DNA from: Parcubacteria group bacterium GW2011_GWC1_45_14
GTDB lineage: Bacteria > Patescibacteriota > Minisyncoccia > Moranbacterales > GWC2-37-73
Direction of reading: 5' to 3'
DNA: 46,983 nt
Assembly (NCBI GenBank): GCA_001001345.1
Contig: LCKI01000004.1
Span: 1-46,983 of the forward strand
This document shows, piece after piece, positions 1 to 7,924 of this stretch (position 1 is the stretch's first letter; every line of letters starts with the position of its first letter). A program made the position numbers and the translations under genes. The notes under the pieces were generated by a model that saw only the letters and a program-made list of their open reading frames with translations, was not told where the DNA came from and searched no databases.

Positions 1-164
<164 letters not shown>

Positions 165-178
165 TTATTCTTTAATCT

Positions 179-499
179 TTAAAATAATATCTCGAATGAT
201 TCTTTTTCCCCAATTTTCCTGTTTTCAATATGAAATACGTTATTCGCATGGTCATACAACAAGCCTACAAATTCTTCGGCTAAGCAATGATGGACAGTGC
301 CATTTTCAGCCTCGTGCACTATTTCAAACCTGCTTCCTGTTTTATTTTTACCGGTATACAAAAAACAATGATGGAGCTCGTGCTCTATTTCACCGTTTCT
401 CAAAAAATGATGCATGTGGTGGACCAAATAAACCCTTGCCAAGCGGTCATCATTTTTCTCCTGATATTCTTCTGGTGTATGAGACTCTGCTTCAACCAT
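179..499 (-). CDS. Small hypothetical protein, His/Glu-rich
   Basis: About 106 aa and not recognised. I start it at the ATG at 499 (MVEAESHTPEEYQ) rather than at the ORF-track start at 574, because the upstream codons are read through the terminator hairpin at 536-559. The protein is soluble and unusually rich in His, Glu and Asn (VYLVHHMHHFLR, ELHHCFLYTGKN, GTVHHCLAEEF), with no signal peptide or membrane segment. Alternating hydrophobic patterns suggest a small beta-rich fold. It ends 17 bp before the trpS start on the same strand, so it probably heads a trpS transcription unit. No clear SD precedes it. It could be a small nucleotide- or metal-binding protein, but nothing proves that. Confidence 0.6.
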   Translation of the reverse strand: MVEAESHTPEEYQEKNDDRLARVYLVHHMHHFLRNGEIEHELHHCFLYTGKNKTGSRFEIVHEAENGTVHHCLAEEFVGLLYDHANNVFHIENRKIGEKESFEILF

Positions 500-535
500 G
501 CTTAAATGATAGCAATTTATAACTTTTTGCACAAC

Positions 536-559
536 AAAACCGCCCTCTCGGGCGGTTTT
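536..559 (-). terminator. Intrinsic terminator downstream of RNase J
   Basis: A perfect 10-bp stem (AAAACCGCCC / GGGCGGTTTT) closes a 4-nt loop. It sits downstream of the minus-strand RNase J gene and upstream of the 179-499 gene. The A/T flanks would let it work in both directions. Confidence 0.8.
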
Positions 560-569
560 GCATTTTATT

Positions 570-621
570 GTCATCCTGAACTTGATTCAGGATCTGGATT
601 CCGGGTCAAGCCCGGAATGAC
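570..621. repeat. Dispersed palindromic GTCATCC...GGAATGAC repeat, copy 1
   Basis: The unit begins GTCATCCTGA and ends CCCGGAATGAC, with internal short inverted repeats (CCGGGTCAAGCCCGG). A longer relative at 42038-42108 shares the TCTGGATTCCGG.TCAAG.CCGG..TGAC half. Repeats of this kind occur in intergenic DNA of many bacteria. It lies between the RNase J stop and the terminator. Confidence 0.75.
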
Positions 622-633
622 AAAGAGCGCCTA

Positions 634-2481
634 TTAGACTTCAATCACCACAGGCAATACCATTGGACGGCGCTCTGTTTTCGTGAACAGAAACGACCCC
701 ACGGCTTCACGGATGTTGTTTTTGACATAATCCCAATTAACAGGGATATCCGCGGAAGTTTTTTCCTTGACCACCTTCTCCACCACGCGCTTGGTCGCAT
801 TGACCAGGTCGAAGTTTTCTTTGACAAAGATGAATCCTCGCGATGTGACTTGCGGCGTTCCCACGATTTTCTTGGTCTTGCTGTCGATGATCACGACGAT
901 CGTGAACATGCCGTCCTTGGCCAAAAGCTGGCGGTCGCGAAGCACGACTTCCCCCACGTCTCCCACGCCGAGTCCGTCGACCATGACGTAACTCGTGTCG
1001 ACTTTATGCGGCAAAAGAGTGGCTTTTCCACCGCTTATCTCGAGTTGGTGTCCGTTGTCCAAAACGAAAATATTCTCTTTTTTGATTCCCACCTTCTCGC
1101 CCAGCTTGGCGGCTTCCTTGAGCATATAGTGATTGCCATATACCGGAAGGAAAACGTCCGGTTGCACCTGTTTGAGGAAATCCTGGATATCGAAAACGTT
1201 GCTATGTCCTCCGGCATGGACATCCAGAATGTCACCGTGGATCACGTTGTCGCATTTCCTGTAGAGATCGTCTTTGAGCCTTTGGATGGTCCGTTCGTTT
1301 CCGGGAATGACCGAGGACGAAAAGATGATCGTGTCCTTCTTTTGGATCTTGACGAAACGGTGCTCGTCATTGACGATCCTCGAAAGCACGGCGTTCCCTT
1401 CTCCCTGGGCTCCGGTACAGACGACGACGACTTTTTCCCTCGCATATTTGCTGATGTCCTGCACCGAAATCAAGGTGTTCTTATGCGCCTTGATATAGCC
1501 GAGTTCCTTGGCGATTTCGACGTTCATCTTCATACTGTATCCGTCCAGCGCCACTTTCTTGCCGATGGATTCCGCATGTTCGATTATCTTCCCGATCCTT
1601 CTGACCTGCGAAGAAAAAGTTCCAATGATCACCAATCCTTGGGCGGAAACGACCAGATTTTCCAAATTTCTGTGCATATCCGCTTCCGTCTTATGGGAAG
1701 GTTCCGACGTTATGGCCCCGAGACTTTCCAACATCAATATCTTAGGGGAAGGCAACTTCGAAAGATGCTCGTATGTCACCGGCTTGTGATCGGTCGGATT
1801 CTTATCCATGGTCCAATCGCCGGGATGGATCACTGTCCCGTCCGGCGTCCTGACGATGACTCCGACCGCGTCCATAATGGAATGCTCCACCTCGAAGAAT
1901 TCTATTTGGAATTTTCCCAACCTCAGTTTGTCCGATACCGAATTTATTCTCGTGGTCTTGAGTCTCTGGGCGGAATTCTTCTCGAAGTCCTCCATTTTCT
2001 TTTTAATGAGGGCCAAAGTGAAATCGCGTCCTACGATAAGAGGATAGTTCAAGTCCCTCAAAAGAAGCGGGGCAGCCCCAATGTGGTCAAGATGACCATG
2101 ACTGAAAACCACTCCCCTGACGTCCTTCTCCCTGCCCTTGAGGCAGCTGATGTTAGGGATGATATAGTCGATTCCCGGCATATCCTCTTCTGGAAACATC
2201 ATTCCCATATCCAAGATGATAATGTCACCGTCATATTCGAACAATGTCATATTCCTTCCCACCTCTTCGTTTCCTCCCAGTGGAGTTATGCGAAGATGCT
2301 TGCTCCTGGGATTTTCCTGCGAAGCACTCTTGGAATTGAATCTCTTTTTCCCACCGGAAAGGGTGCTTCCCGGCGTGCCCTTATGGGCGCGATGTTTTCC
2401 GTCTTGCCTGCGCGGCTTGTTGTCATGCGCTGATTGGCCTTTTTTCGCGGCTTGGCCGCTTTCATGTTTTTTCTCTATCAT
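634..2481 (-). CDS. rnj: Ribonuclease J (metallo-beta-lactamase RNase)
   Basis: 5'-3' exo/endoribonuclease of the beta-CASP metallo-beta-lactamase family, acting in mRNA decay and rRNA processing. The 615-residue protein starts with about 60 basic, low-complexity residues (many K, R, H, S, G) that bacilli enzymes lack but many CPR versions carry. The catalytic core then starts at LRITPLGGNEEVGRN. The zinc motif HGHLDH is at about residues 128-133, a second ligand region is HPGDWTMD, and the beta-CASP part includes GTFSSQ, VVVCTGAQGE and SSSVIPGNE. The late histidine region HAGGH and the C-terminal domain (GLGVGDVG onward) are present. The ATG at 2481 follows an AT-rich leader without an obvious SD. 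Transcription should end at the hairpin at 536-559. Confidence 0.95.
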   Translation of the reverse strand: MIEKKHESGQAAKKGQSAHDNKPRRQDGKHRAHKGTPGSTLSGGKKRFNSKSASQENPRSKHLRITPLGGNEEVGRNMTLFEYDGDIIILDMGMMFPEEDMPGIDYIIPNISCLKGREKDVRGVVFSHGHLDHIGAAPLLLRDLNYPLIVGRDFTLALIKKKMEDFEKNSAQRLKTTRINSVSDKLRLGKFQIEFFEVEHSIMDAVGVIVRTPDGTVIHPGDWTMDKNPTDHKPVTYEHLSKLPSPKILMLESLGAITSEPSHKTEADMHRNLENLVVSAQGLVIIGTFSSQVRRIGKIIEHAESIGKKVALDGYSMKMNVEIAKELGYIKAHKNTLISVQDISKYAREKVVVVCTGAQGEGNAVLSRIVNDEHRFVKIQKKDTIIFSSSVIPGNERTIQRLKDDLYRKCDNVIHGDILDVHAGGHSNVFDIQDFLKQVQPDVFLPVYGNHYMLKEAAKLGEKVGIKKENIFVLDNGHQLEISGGKATLLPHKVDTSYVMVDGLGVGDVGEVVLRDRQLLAKDGMFTIVVIIDSKTKKIVGTPQVTSRGFIFVKENFDLVNATKRVVEKVVKEKTSADIPVNWDYVKNNIREAVGSFLFTKTERRPMVLPVVIEV

Positions 2482-2616
2482 ATTTTTTTATTAACTGAAG
2501 TAATCTTTCACAAATGTTTAATTGTTAGTGTTGTGAAAACCTACCCTTATAATTCTTATTTCTACTGGTTATGGATTATTTTTTCGGTATTGATCTGCTT
2601 ATACTGGTCACATTTC

Positions 2617-2684
2617 AAGGAGGGTTTATGTGGCAGGACTCATTCTTCATCCTACGGGCCGGACAATGCGCCGCAGCAGGATAA
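2617..2684 (+). CDS. Tiny ORF with strong SD, possible gene relic
   Basis: AAGGAGGG at 2617-2624 lies 4 nt before an ATG at 2628 that opens an 18-codon ORF (MWQDSFFILRAGQCAAAG, stop at 2682-2684). A TATACT box lies about 17 bp upstream of the SD, without a good -35. The SD resembles those of the unknown plus-strand genes at 33.7-38.6 kb, so this may be the truncated start of such a gene. It could equally be chance. Confidence 0.22.
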
Positions 2685-2731
2685 CATGGTTCACCCTCAA
2701 TGGACTGAAGGTATGAAGCAAATAATTTCGA

Positions 2732-2748
2732 TGTGCCGAAGAGAGGAC
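2732..2748 (-). repeat. Direct repeat of tRNA-Leu 3' end (att-like)
   Basis: The 17-mer TGTGCCGAAGAGAGGAC is identical to 2874-2890, the 3' terminus of tRNA-Leu. It lies about 142 bp downstream in the tRNA's orientation. This geometry is typical of tRNA 3'-end attachment sites, but no integrase is nearby. Confidence 0.7.
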
Positions 2749-2780
2749 GCCTCACTGCTCGCCCCAAGGGCTGCGCCTTC

Positions 2781-2840
2781 AAACCCCTCGGTTTGAATAA
2801 TTCCGCCACGGGGAAAATCCTTTTCCCCGACCCCCTTTGG
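2781..2840. repeat. Two-hairpin dispersed repeat, copy 1
   Basis: Two small hairpins (AAACC-loop-GGTTT and GGGGAAAA-loop-TTTTCCCC) are separated by GAATAATTCCGCCAC and followed by GACCCCCTTT. It aligns end to end with 17497-17555, where both stems are kept by paired base changes. Confidence 0.75.
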
Positions 2841-2875
2841 TTCTCGTCCTCACTTTTTCTTTTAAGAAATGGCTG

Positions 2876-2959
2876 TGCCGAAGAGAGGACTCGAACCTCC
2901 ACAGGATTGCTCCCACATGCACCTGAAGCATGCGTGTATACCAATTTCACCACTTCGGC
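2876..2959 (-). tRNA. tRNA-Leu (anticodon CAG)
   Basis: On the minus strand the 84-nt sequence begins GCCGAAGTGGTG and ends CTTCGGCA, giving a full 7-bp acceptor stem and discriminator A. The anticodon stem CATGC/GCATG encloses the loop TTCAGGT, giving anticodon CAG. A long variable arm (class II tRNA) and a GGTTCGAGTCC T-arm are present. The CCA tail is not encoded, since CAG follows the discriminator. A hairpin at 2967-2989 (GGATTTTCC/GGAAAATCC) lies just upstream of the 5' end. Confidence 0.95.
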
Positions 2960-3208
2960 TTTAAGTGGATTTTCCTTTGGGGAAAATCCGCAAGAAACGC
3001 TCTTTGCCAGCAAAAGACAAGATTCCTAACTAACCTTTAATACGAAATAAGGCTCCAAGAAATTTCCCGAAAAAGGGAAATTCAAGTTAAAAAGACTGTT
3101 TTTGCCGACAAAAAAGAAGTAAAATAGCTTAAATAAAGCAAATCTAAGCGAAGTTTTATCCTATATACCTATTATACACCCAAACGGTAAATTTGTCCAG
3201 GGGCCGGA

Positions 3209-4591
3209 TCACTTGCTCCTGCCATAAACGTCGTCATATCTGACTATGTCATCTTCTTCGAGATAATCTCCGGTCTGCACTTCGATGATCTCCAGTTCCT
3301 CCTTGCCTGGATTGGAAAGTCGGTGTTTGGCTCCGATCGGCACGTATGTGCTTTCGTTCTCCTTCAGGACAAGCTCCTTGTCCCCGTTTATGGCTCCGGC
3401 GATTCCCTTCACCACGACCCAGTGCTCAGCCCTTCTATTGTGCGATTGGAGGGACAACGTAGCTCCCGGATAAACAGTGATTTTCTTTACCTTATGATTC
3501 TTTTCATCGACTAAGACCTCGTATTTTCCCCAAGGCCTATATCCCATCACGCTATGATCAACCTCTTTATAGTCGTTCTCTTTCAGATAACTCACAGCCT
3601 TTTTTACGTCCTCACTTTTGCCTCTTTTTTGAATCAAAATAGCGTCGTTGTTTTCCACCACGATCAAATCCTCGACTCCAAGGGCCGTTATGAGTTTTCC
3701 GGAAGAGGAGTGCAAAAAGACATTCTCGGAATCTATCTGTACATGCCGTTTCTGCTGATTTCCATTTCCGTTGATGATGTCCGCCAGGGCGTCGAAAGAG
3801 CCTATGTCGCTCCAGCCGAAATCACCCTCGAAAACGACCACTCTCTTGGACTTTTCCGAAATCGCGACGTCGACCGCCACGGACTGCATCCCATCAAAAG
3901 ACCCCACGAACTCATCATATTTCCCGGAATAAGCCGAAAACAATTCAGGCGCATATTTTTCAAGTTCCTCGGAAAATGTTTTCTCATTAAAAATATACAT
4001 GCCGCTGTTCCAGACATATTCCCCGGTTTCCAGGTACTTCTCGGCAGTTGCCTTGTCGGGCTTTTCCTTGAATTCCAGCACCTTGAAATAAGGACTGCTT
4101 TTCTCCCCTTTCCTGATATAGCCGTATCCGGTTTCCGGGGCAGTCGGAGTTATCCCAAGAGTGCCTATGTTGTCCCCCGTGTTGGCAAGCGCGGTTTTTA
4201 CCAACTCCGCATAAGCGTCGATCTTTCCAATGTAGTGATCCGAAGGAAGTATGATTACCGGATCATCTTCGCTAACCCCCTCCTTTTCAACGAGATATTT
4301 CAGGGCCAAAGCGATCGCAGGAGCGGTGTTCAATGAAACTGGCTCCATGATGATCTGTTCTTTTCTGACTTCAGGGTATATTTCCTTGATCTGATTGAAC
4401 ACGTTGAAATAACCGTCGTAGTTGGTTACGAGATAGATATTTTTCGCCGGCATCACCTTTTCCATTCTCAGAAAAGTTTCCTGGAGGAGGGATTTGTCGC
4501 TATAGAGTTTGAGGAATTGTTTGGGATAGGTTTTCCGAGAAAGAGGCCAGAGCCTGGTTCCTGATCCTCCGCACAAAATGACTGAATACAT
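3209..4591 (-). CDS. manC: Mannose-1-phosphate guanylyltransferase / mannose-6-phosphate isomerase (type II)
   Basis: Bifunctional enzyme making GDP-mannose for surface polysaccharide. The 460-residue length is normal for type II PMI-GMP proteins. The N-terminal nucleotidyltransferase signature ILCGGSGTRLWPLSRKTYPKQF is at residues 5-26, followed by IILPSDHYI and FVEKP-like EFKEKPD. The C-terminal cupin isomerase domain starts at about GYRPWGKYEVL and contains PGATLSLQSHNRRAEHW with the metal-binding histidines, then YVPIGAKHRLSNPG. A near-consensus promoter lies at 4662-4690 and no SD precedes the ATG. It is divergent from a SIS-domain sugar isomerase gene, which suggests joint control of hexose-phosphate flow to glycans. 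Confidence 0.95.
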   Translation of the reverse strand: MYSVILCGGSGTRLWPLSRKTYPKQFLKLYSDKSLLQETFLRMEKVMPAKNIYLVTNYDGYFNVFNQIKEIYPEVRKEQIIMEPVSLNTAPAIALALKYLVEKEGVSEDDPVIILPSDHYIGKIDAYAELVKTALANTGDNIGTLGITPTAPETGYGYIRKGEKSSPYFKVLEFKEKPDKATAEKYLETGEYVWNSGMYIFNEKTFSEELEKYAPELFSAYSGKYDEFVGSFDGMQSVAVDVAISEKSKRVVVFEGDFGWSDIGSFDALADIINGNGNQQKRHVQIDSENVFLHSSSGKLITALGVEDLIVVENNDAILIQKRGKSEDVKKAVSYLKENDYKEVDHSVMGYRPWGKYEVLVDEKNHKVKKITVYPGATLSLQSHNRRAEHWVVVKGIAGAINGDKELVLKENESTYVPIGAKHRLSNPGKEELEIIEVQTGDYLEEDDIVRYDDVYGRSK

Positions 4592-4661
4592 AGTTTTAGG
4601 TTTTAGAGTTTAGGTTCTGGGGTTTAGGCCAAAAGCCATTCCCAGCTGAACATCTTTCGAC

Positions 4662-4690
4662 ATTATAGCCGAAAAGACGCTCCCTGTCTA
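4662..4690 (-). promoter_or_regulatory. manC promoter
   Basis: Minus-strand TAGACA, 17-bp spacer, TATAAT. The -10 is perfect and the -35 is one base from consensus. The transcript would begin about 65 nt upstream of the manC ATG, and the leader contains tandem TTTAGG-like words (4600-4640). Confidence 0.8.
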
Positions 4691-4758
4691 ATGTTTTTCT
4701 TACCCAAAATAGGGCTTTTATGGTAATATTAAGGCGTAAATAGTAACATCGAAACGAT

Positions 4759-5673
4759 ATGGAAATAATGAGCATAAGCGAAAATGCCATAAAAGCCCTG
4801 GATTTTTTCTCGGAAAATAAACCTCCAAAGCTGGACTTGGACGGATTTTCACTTCCGTTCGTCGTGGGAAGCGTAAACGCTTTCAATACCGGCAAGATCC
4901 TCTTCTCAGACAAAGCGGCGGTCTTTGCCGACGAGAGCAATTTCAAGACCGTCATAAAATCATATTCCCCAATCATAGAAAAGGGATTGATTAAAAAAGC
5001 CATCGTAATCTCTGCCTCAGGGGAAAAGGACTCCGTCTGGGAAGTGGAATTGGCGAAAGAATACGGCCTTGAAACGACGCTCCTTACATGTAATGCGGAT
5101 TCCTCCGCCGCCAGAATAGCCGATAAAGTCGTCGTCTACCGAAAGATAGCGGAACCGTACAGTTATAATATGTCGACATATCTGGGCATGATGCTTTCCG
5201 TGACGCGAGAGGATCCGAAAAAAATAAAAGGGGTGATCGAAAATTTGGAGTTCCCGAAAAATTTTTCCGAATATGAAAGTTTCGCGTTTGTACTCCCTGA
5301 CCGTTTTGTGAACGTCTGCCCGATGATCGAAACGAAAGAGCACGAGCTTTTCGGCGGACACGTTTCCATCCGCGCCTTTTCACAAGGACATGCCAGGCAC
5401 GCCAAATTCATAGTGCGCTCCGAAAAGGATCTCGTGATTACGATCAACGGGGAAAACGAATATTTCGGCCACCCCGACCACCGATGGAATATCAGCGTTC
5501 CGGAGGACTTGAGCTTCGGAGCCATGATGGCGATCAGTTATTACATCTGCGGGAGGATACAGGAAGCCAGACCCCCTTATTTCACCGAAAGCATCGACAA
5601 TTACTGCAAAGACTACGGCCCGAAAGCCTACGGCAAGGATACGCCTTTCGAAACGATCGTGCCGGGAAATTAG
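4759..5673 (+). CDS. SIS-domain sugar isomerase-like protein
   Basis: About 304 aa. It resembles the C-terminal half of bifunctional phosphoglucose/phosphomannose isomerases and other SIS proteins: VISASGEKDSVWEVELAKEYGLETTLLT matches the SIS phosphosugar-binding strand-loop-helix, followed by ADKVVVYR and an EPYSYNMSTYLGMML helix. The C-terminal half (CPMIETKEHELFGGH, GENEYFGHPDHRWN) is not a motif I can name. It has no membrane segment. A start at 4768 (MSISENA) is also possible. It is divergent from manC, supporting a role in mannose/fructose phosphate interconversion, although the exact substrate is inferred. It converges on the solute-binding protein gene, with a terminator between them. 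Confidence 0.7.
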   Translation: MEIMSISENAIKALDFFSENKPPKLDLDGFSLPFVVGSVNAFNTGKILFSDKAAVFADESNFKTVIKSYSPIIEKGLIKKAIVISASGEKDSVWEVELAKEYGLETTLLTCNADSSAARIADKVVVYRKIAEPYSYNMSTYLGMMLSVTREDPKKIKGVIENLEFPKNFSEYESFAFVLPDRFVNVCPMIETKEHELFGGHVSIRAFSQGHARHAKFIVRSEKDLVITINGENEYFGHPDHRWNISVPEDLSFGAMMAISYYICGRIQEARPPYFTESIDNYCKDYGPKAYGKDTPFETIVPGN

Positions 5674-5798
5674 CTCTACGAATTACGAATTTTACGAAAG
5701 TACGAATAATAAAAAATCCCCTAAATTTAAATTCGGGGATTTTTTATTGGGAGGATTTTACCCTGTTCGTAGATTCGTAAAATTCGTAATTCGTAGAG
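5674..5798. repeat. Inverted TACGAAT-word repeat around a terminator, copy 1
   Basis: The left arm (5674-5698) and right arm (5774-5798) are a perfect 25-bp inverted repeat, each built from tandem copies of a TACGAAT-like heptamer. The central spacer carries the terminator at 5711-5745. It fills the gap between convergent genes. A relative is at 35916-36011. Confidence 0.85.
5711..5745. terminator. Bidirectional terminator between convergent genes
   Basis: Perfect 11-bp stem AAAAAATCCCC / GGGGATTTTTT with an A-run on one side and a T-run on the other. It should stop transcripts from both the SIS-protein gene (+) and the solute-binding protein gene (-). Confidence 0.9.
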
Positions 5799-5804
5799 AA
5801 TTTC

Positions 5805-7487
5805 CTATTTCCACACCCTGCTCGTCTTGATATACCATTTACTGATGTCCGCAAACCTCCAGGACGGAGCGTTTATGTTGACCACTTCGTTTCCTTTTAC
5901 CGCCTTACTTATCGGATAGAGATAATATTGGCTGTATAGAAAAATGGCAGGATTCTTCTCTTTGATAATGTCACTGAATTGCCTGTAGCTCTCGGCTCGT
6001 TTGTTATCATCGGTTTCCTGTCTGATGGACTCCAAAAGCGTGTCCGCATCCTTGTTGTCGAAAAGGGCGAGATTGAGTCCCGGGTCGCGCTTGTTGGAGG
6101 AATGCCAAAAGGAATAAAGATCGGGATTGAAGCTCAATGCCTGTCCGAACAAAAGACTTGGGTATTCGCGGGTCCTGATATAATTTTGCTGGAAATCGGA
6201 AACCGACAATACTTTTATGTCGACTTTAGCTCCGATCTCACCCCACTGCCTTTTGAGAAGTTCGGCATTTTCCATGAGCTCCGGCCAATCGGTCGTCACT
6301 ATTTCGAATTCAAATCTGTTTCCGTCCTTTTCCCTGACACCGCTCTCATTGTTAAGAGACCATCCTGCTCCATCCAAAATCCTTCTGGCCTCCTCTGGAT
6401 TATAAGCATAATCACCGCTCATATCAGTATGACCATTCATTTGCGGGAAAAGCGGCGAATACAAAGGGATCCCCTTTCCGCCCAGCACGGTATCGACTAT
6501 CTCCTGCCTATTCACGCTTATAGCGAGAGCTTTTCTCACTTCGTCATAAGCCAAGGCGACGCTTTTCGTCTGATTGATGAAAAGAGCGAAATACCTCGGA
6601 ATCACCAACTCCTTGACCTGGATGTTCTTGGAAGAGCTGACGTCCCCGAGTTTTTCCGGAGAAACATCGCTTATACCGGCCACCTCTTTCTTTTTGAAAG
6701 CGCTTATGAGTGCGCTGTCATCCGGATAAAAATTGAAGTTGATCCTTGAGATATATGGCGCTCCCCCGTGGTAACCTTTGAAAGCCGACAGTTTGTATGT
6801 GATGATATTCCCGTTTGAATCCTTCTGGAAATCGGCGAACATATATGGTCCTGATCCGATAGGTCTTAGGTTTTTTTCCGCCAAGGCGAAACGTTCAGCG
6901 GGAATGTCCTGCCAAATGTGTTTCGGCAAAATTCCCACGGTCAAATTCTCCAGAAAACCGAAGTATGGATTTTTCAATTCGAATTTGATGGAGCTCTCGT
7001 CAACTTGGCTCACGGTCACCCCTTGCCAGTTCTGCCTAAGCGGGCTCTTGTATGTCGGGTCCTTGAGTATATTGAAAGTAAAAACGACGTCTTCGATATC
7101 GAGATTCTGTCCGTCATGCCATTTCGCGTCCTTCCTGATATAAACGGTGTACACCTTCTTGTCTTCGGAAACCTCATATCTCTCAGCCAAATCGTTTCTT
7201 ATTTTTCCCTCCTTGTCATAACCGAAAAGACCGCTGTAAACGAGGGCCACCAAATCAGCGTCGGAATCGCTGGTTTGGGAAAGCAAAGGGTTTACATAGA
7301 TAGGTTGCCCCACCATGCCTTCCGCATATTCACCCCCCAGCTTGGGGATCGGCACCGTGAAACCGAAATACACATGCTTCAACCAGAATACGGATGAAGC
7401 CATTATGATTAAAACAAAAAAAGACACCACGAGTTTTTCTCTAAAACTCAGTACTTTGCTCACGGCAAGCCAATTTCCAGGAAGCAA
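5805..7487 (-). CDS. Extracellular solute-binding protein, family 5 (peptide/oligopeptide type)
   Basis: About 560 aa. An N-terminal membrane anchor (LVVSFFVLIIMASSVFWL, about residues 19-36) is followed by a periplasmic-binding fold of the DppA/OppA type: GGEYAEGMVGQPIYVNPLL, then KIRNDLAERYEVSEDKKVYTVYIRKDAKWHDGQ, then VEDVVFTFNIL-like IEDVVFTFNIL and KNPYFGFLENL. It probably captures peptides at the cell surface, a plausible need in an auxotrophic CPR cell. No lipobox is seen, so the uncleaved TM would hold it. No permease or ATPase lies next to it. The start is uncertain: the track uses a TTG at 7487, and codons upstream stay open to near the secG stop. It follows secG by about 46 bp. Confidence 0.88.
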   Translation of the reverse strand: MLPGNWLAVSKVLSFREKLVVSFFVLIIMASSVFWLKHVYFGFTVPIPKLGGEYAEGMVGQPIYVNPLLSQTSDSDADLVALVYSGLFGYDKEGKIRNDLAERYEVSEDKKVYTVYIRKDAKWHDGQNLDIEDVVFTFNILKDPTYKSPLRQNWQGVTVSQVDESSIKFELKNPYFGFLENLTVGILPKHIWQDIPAERFALAEKNLRPIGSGPYMFADFQKDSNGNIITYKLSAFKGYHGGAPYISRINFNFYPDDSALISAFKKKEVAGISDVSPEKLGDVSSSKNIQVKELVIPRYFALFINQTKSVALAYDEVRKALAISVNRQEIVDTVLGGKGIPLYSPLFPQMNGHTDMSGDYAYNPEEARRILDGAGWSLNNESGVREKDGNRFEFEIVTTDWPELMENAELLKRQWGEIGAKVDIKVLSVSDFQQNYIRTREYPSLLFGQALSFNPDLYSFWHSSNKRDPGLNLALFDNKDADTLLESIRQETDDNKRAESYRQFSDIIKEKNPAIFLYSQYYLYPISKAVKGNEVVNINAPSWRFADISKWYIKTSRVWK

Positions 7488-7533
7488 TAATTTGAACTTA
7501 TCCTTGGTACTAATAGCATTTGAAATTAGCTGA

Positions 7534-7755
7534 TTAACTTCCGATCACTTTGACACTGGCGATGGATAGCGCGATAAAAGCTACAGCCAGGGCGATCGAT
7601 CCATGGAAGAGAAATTTTTCAATCCCCCTTTTCGTGTAATAACCCCCGAAATCCCCTCCGAAGGCGGCACTCAGGCCGCTTCCCCTGTTTTGGAGCAGGA
7701 TCGAGATGGTGAGAAGTATGGCTACGACTAGTTGCGATATGATGATGAATTTCAT
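7534..7755 (-). CDS. secG: Protein translocase subunit SecG
   Basis: Small inner-membrane partner of SecY/SecE that assists preprotein translocation. The 73-residue protein has the family layout: TM1 (FIIISQLVVAILLTISILLQ), the conserved loop NRGSGLSAAFGG, then TM2 (FHGSIALAVAFIALSIASVKV). Length and topology are typical. It lies directly upstream of the solute-binding protein on the same strand. A promoter at 7801-7828 and a TATAAT just before the start suggest its own transcription start. Confidence 0.93.
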   Translation of the reverse strand: MKFIIISQLVVAILLTISILLQNRGSGLSAAFGGDFGGYYTKRGIEKFLFHGSIALAVAFIALSIASVKVIGS

Positions 7756-7800
7756 TTTTTCTTGTTTTGCCTATTATATCCGGCCTTTGCTGCAAGCTTT

Positions 7801-7828
7801 AATTTAGCAAATGGCGGACGAAAGTCAA
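7801..7828 (-). promoter_or_regulatory. Putative secG promoter
   Basis: Minus-strand TTGACT, 16-bp spacer, TAAATT. A second perfect TATAAT (7773-7778) lies closer to the ATG but lacks a good -35, so two starts are possible. Confidence 0.5.
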
Positions 7829-7924
7829 GCGAAAAGGGCGCCGATGACTCCCTTGTGGGAAACTTTTTCCCGATCCGCATATCCCAATCCTACACCAAAA
7901 ACATATCCGAATCAAGGTGAAAAA

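Larger units (their letters stand above)
2482..2875. other. Gap between RNase J and tRNA-Leu: repeats and a possible relic
   Basis: This 394-bp stretch has no convincing long gene. It holds an AT-rich leader for RNase J, an isolated AAGGAGGG with a tiny ORF on the plus strand (2617-2684), a 17-bp copy of the tRNA-Leu 3' end (2732-2748), and copy 1 of a two-hairpin dispersed repeat (2781-2840). The longer ORFs listed here in both strands run through these repeats and the tRNA and are not credible. Confidence 0.6.

Noticed and set aside
850-2433. 527-aa plus-strand ORF opposite RNase J
   Set aside because: It is the antisense of a well-conserved RNase J frame. Its product is not protein-like and no SD or promoter supports it.
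2732-2775. Second, truncated tRNA gene
   Set aside because: Only 17 bases of the tRNA 3' end are present. No other arms can be folded.
2615-3013. 132-aa minus-strand ORF
   Set aside because: It reads straight through tRNA-Leu and a dispersed repeat.
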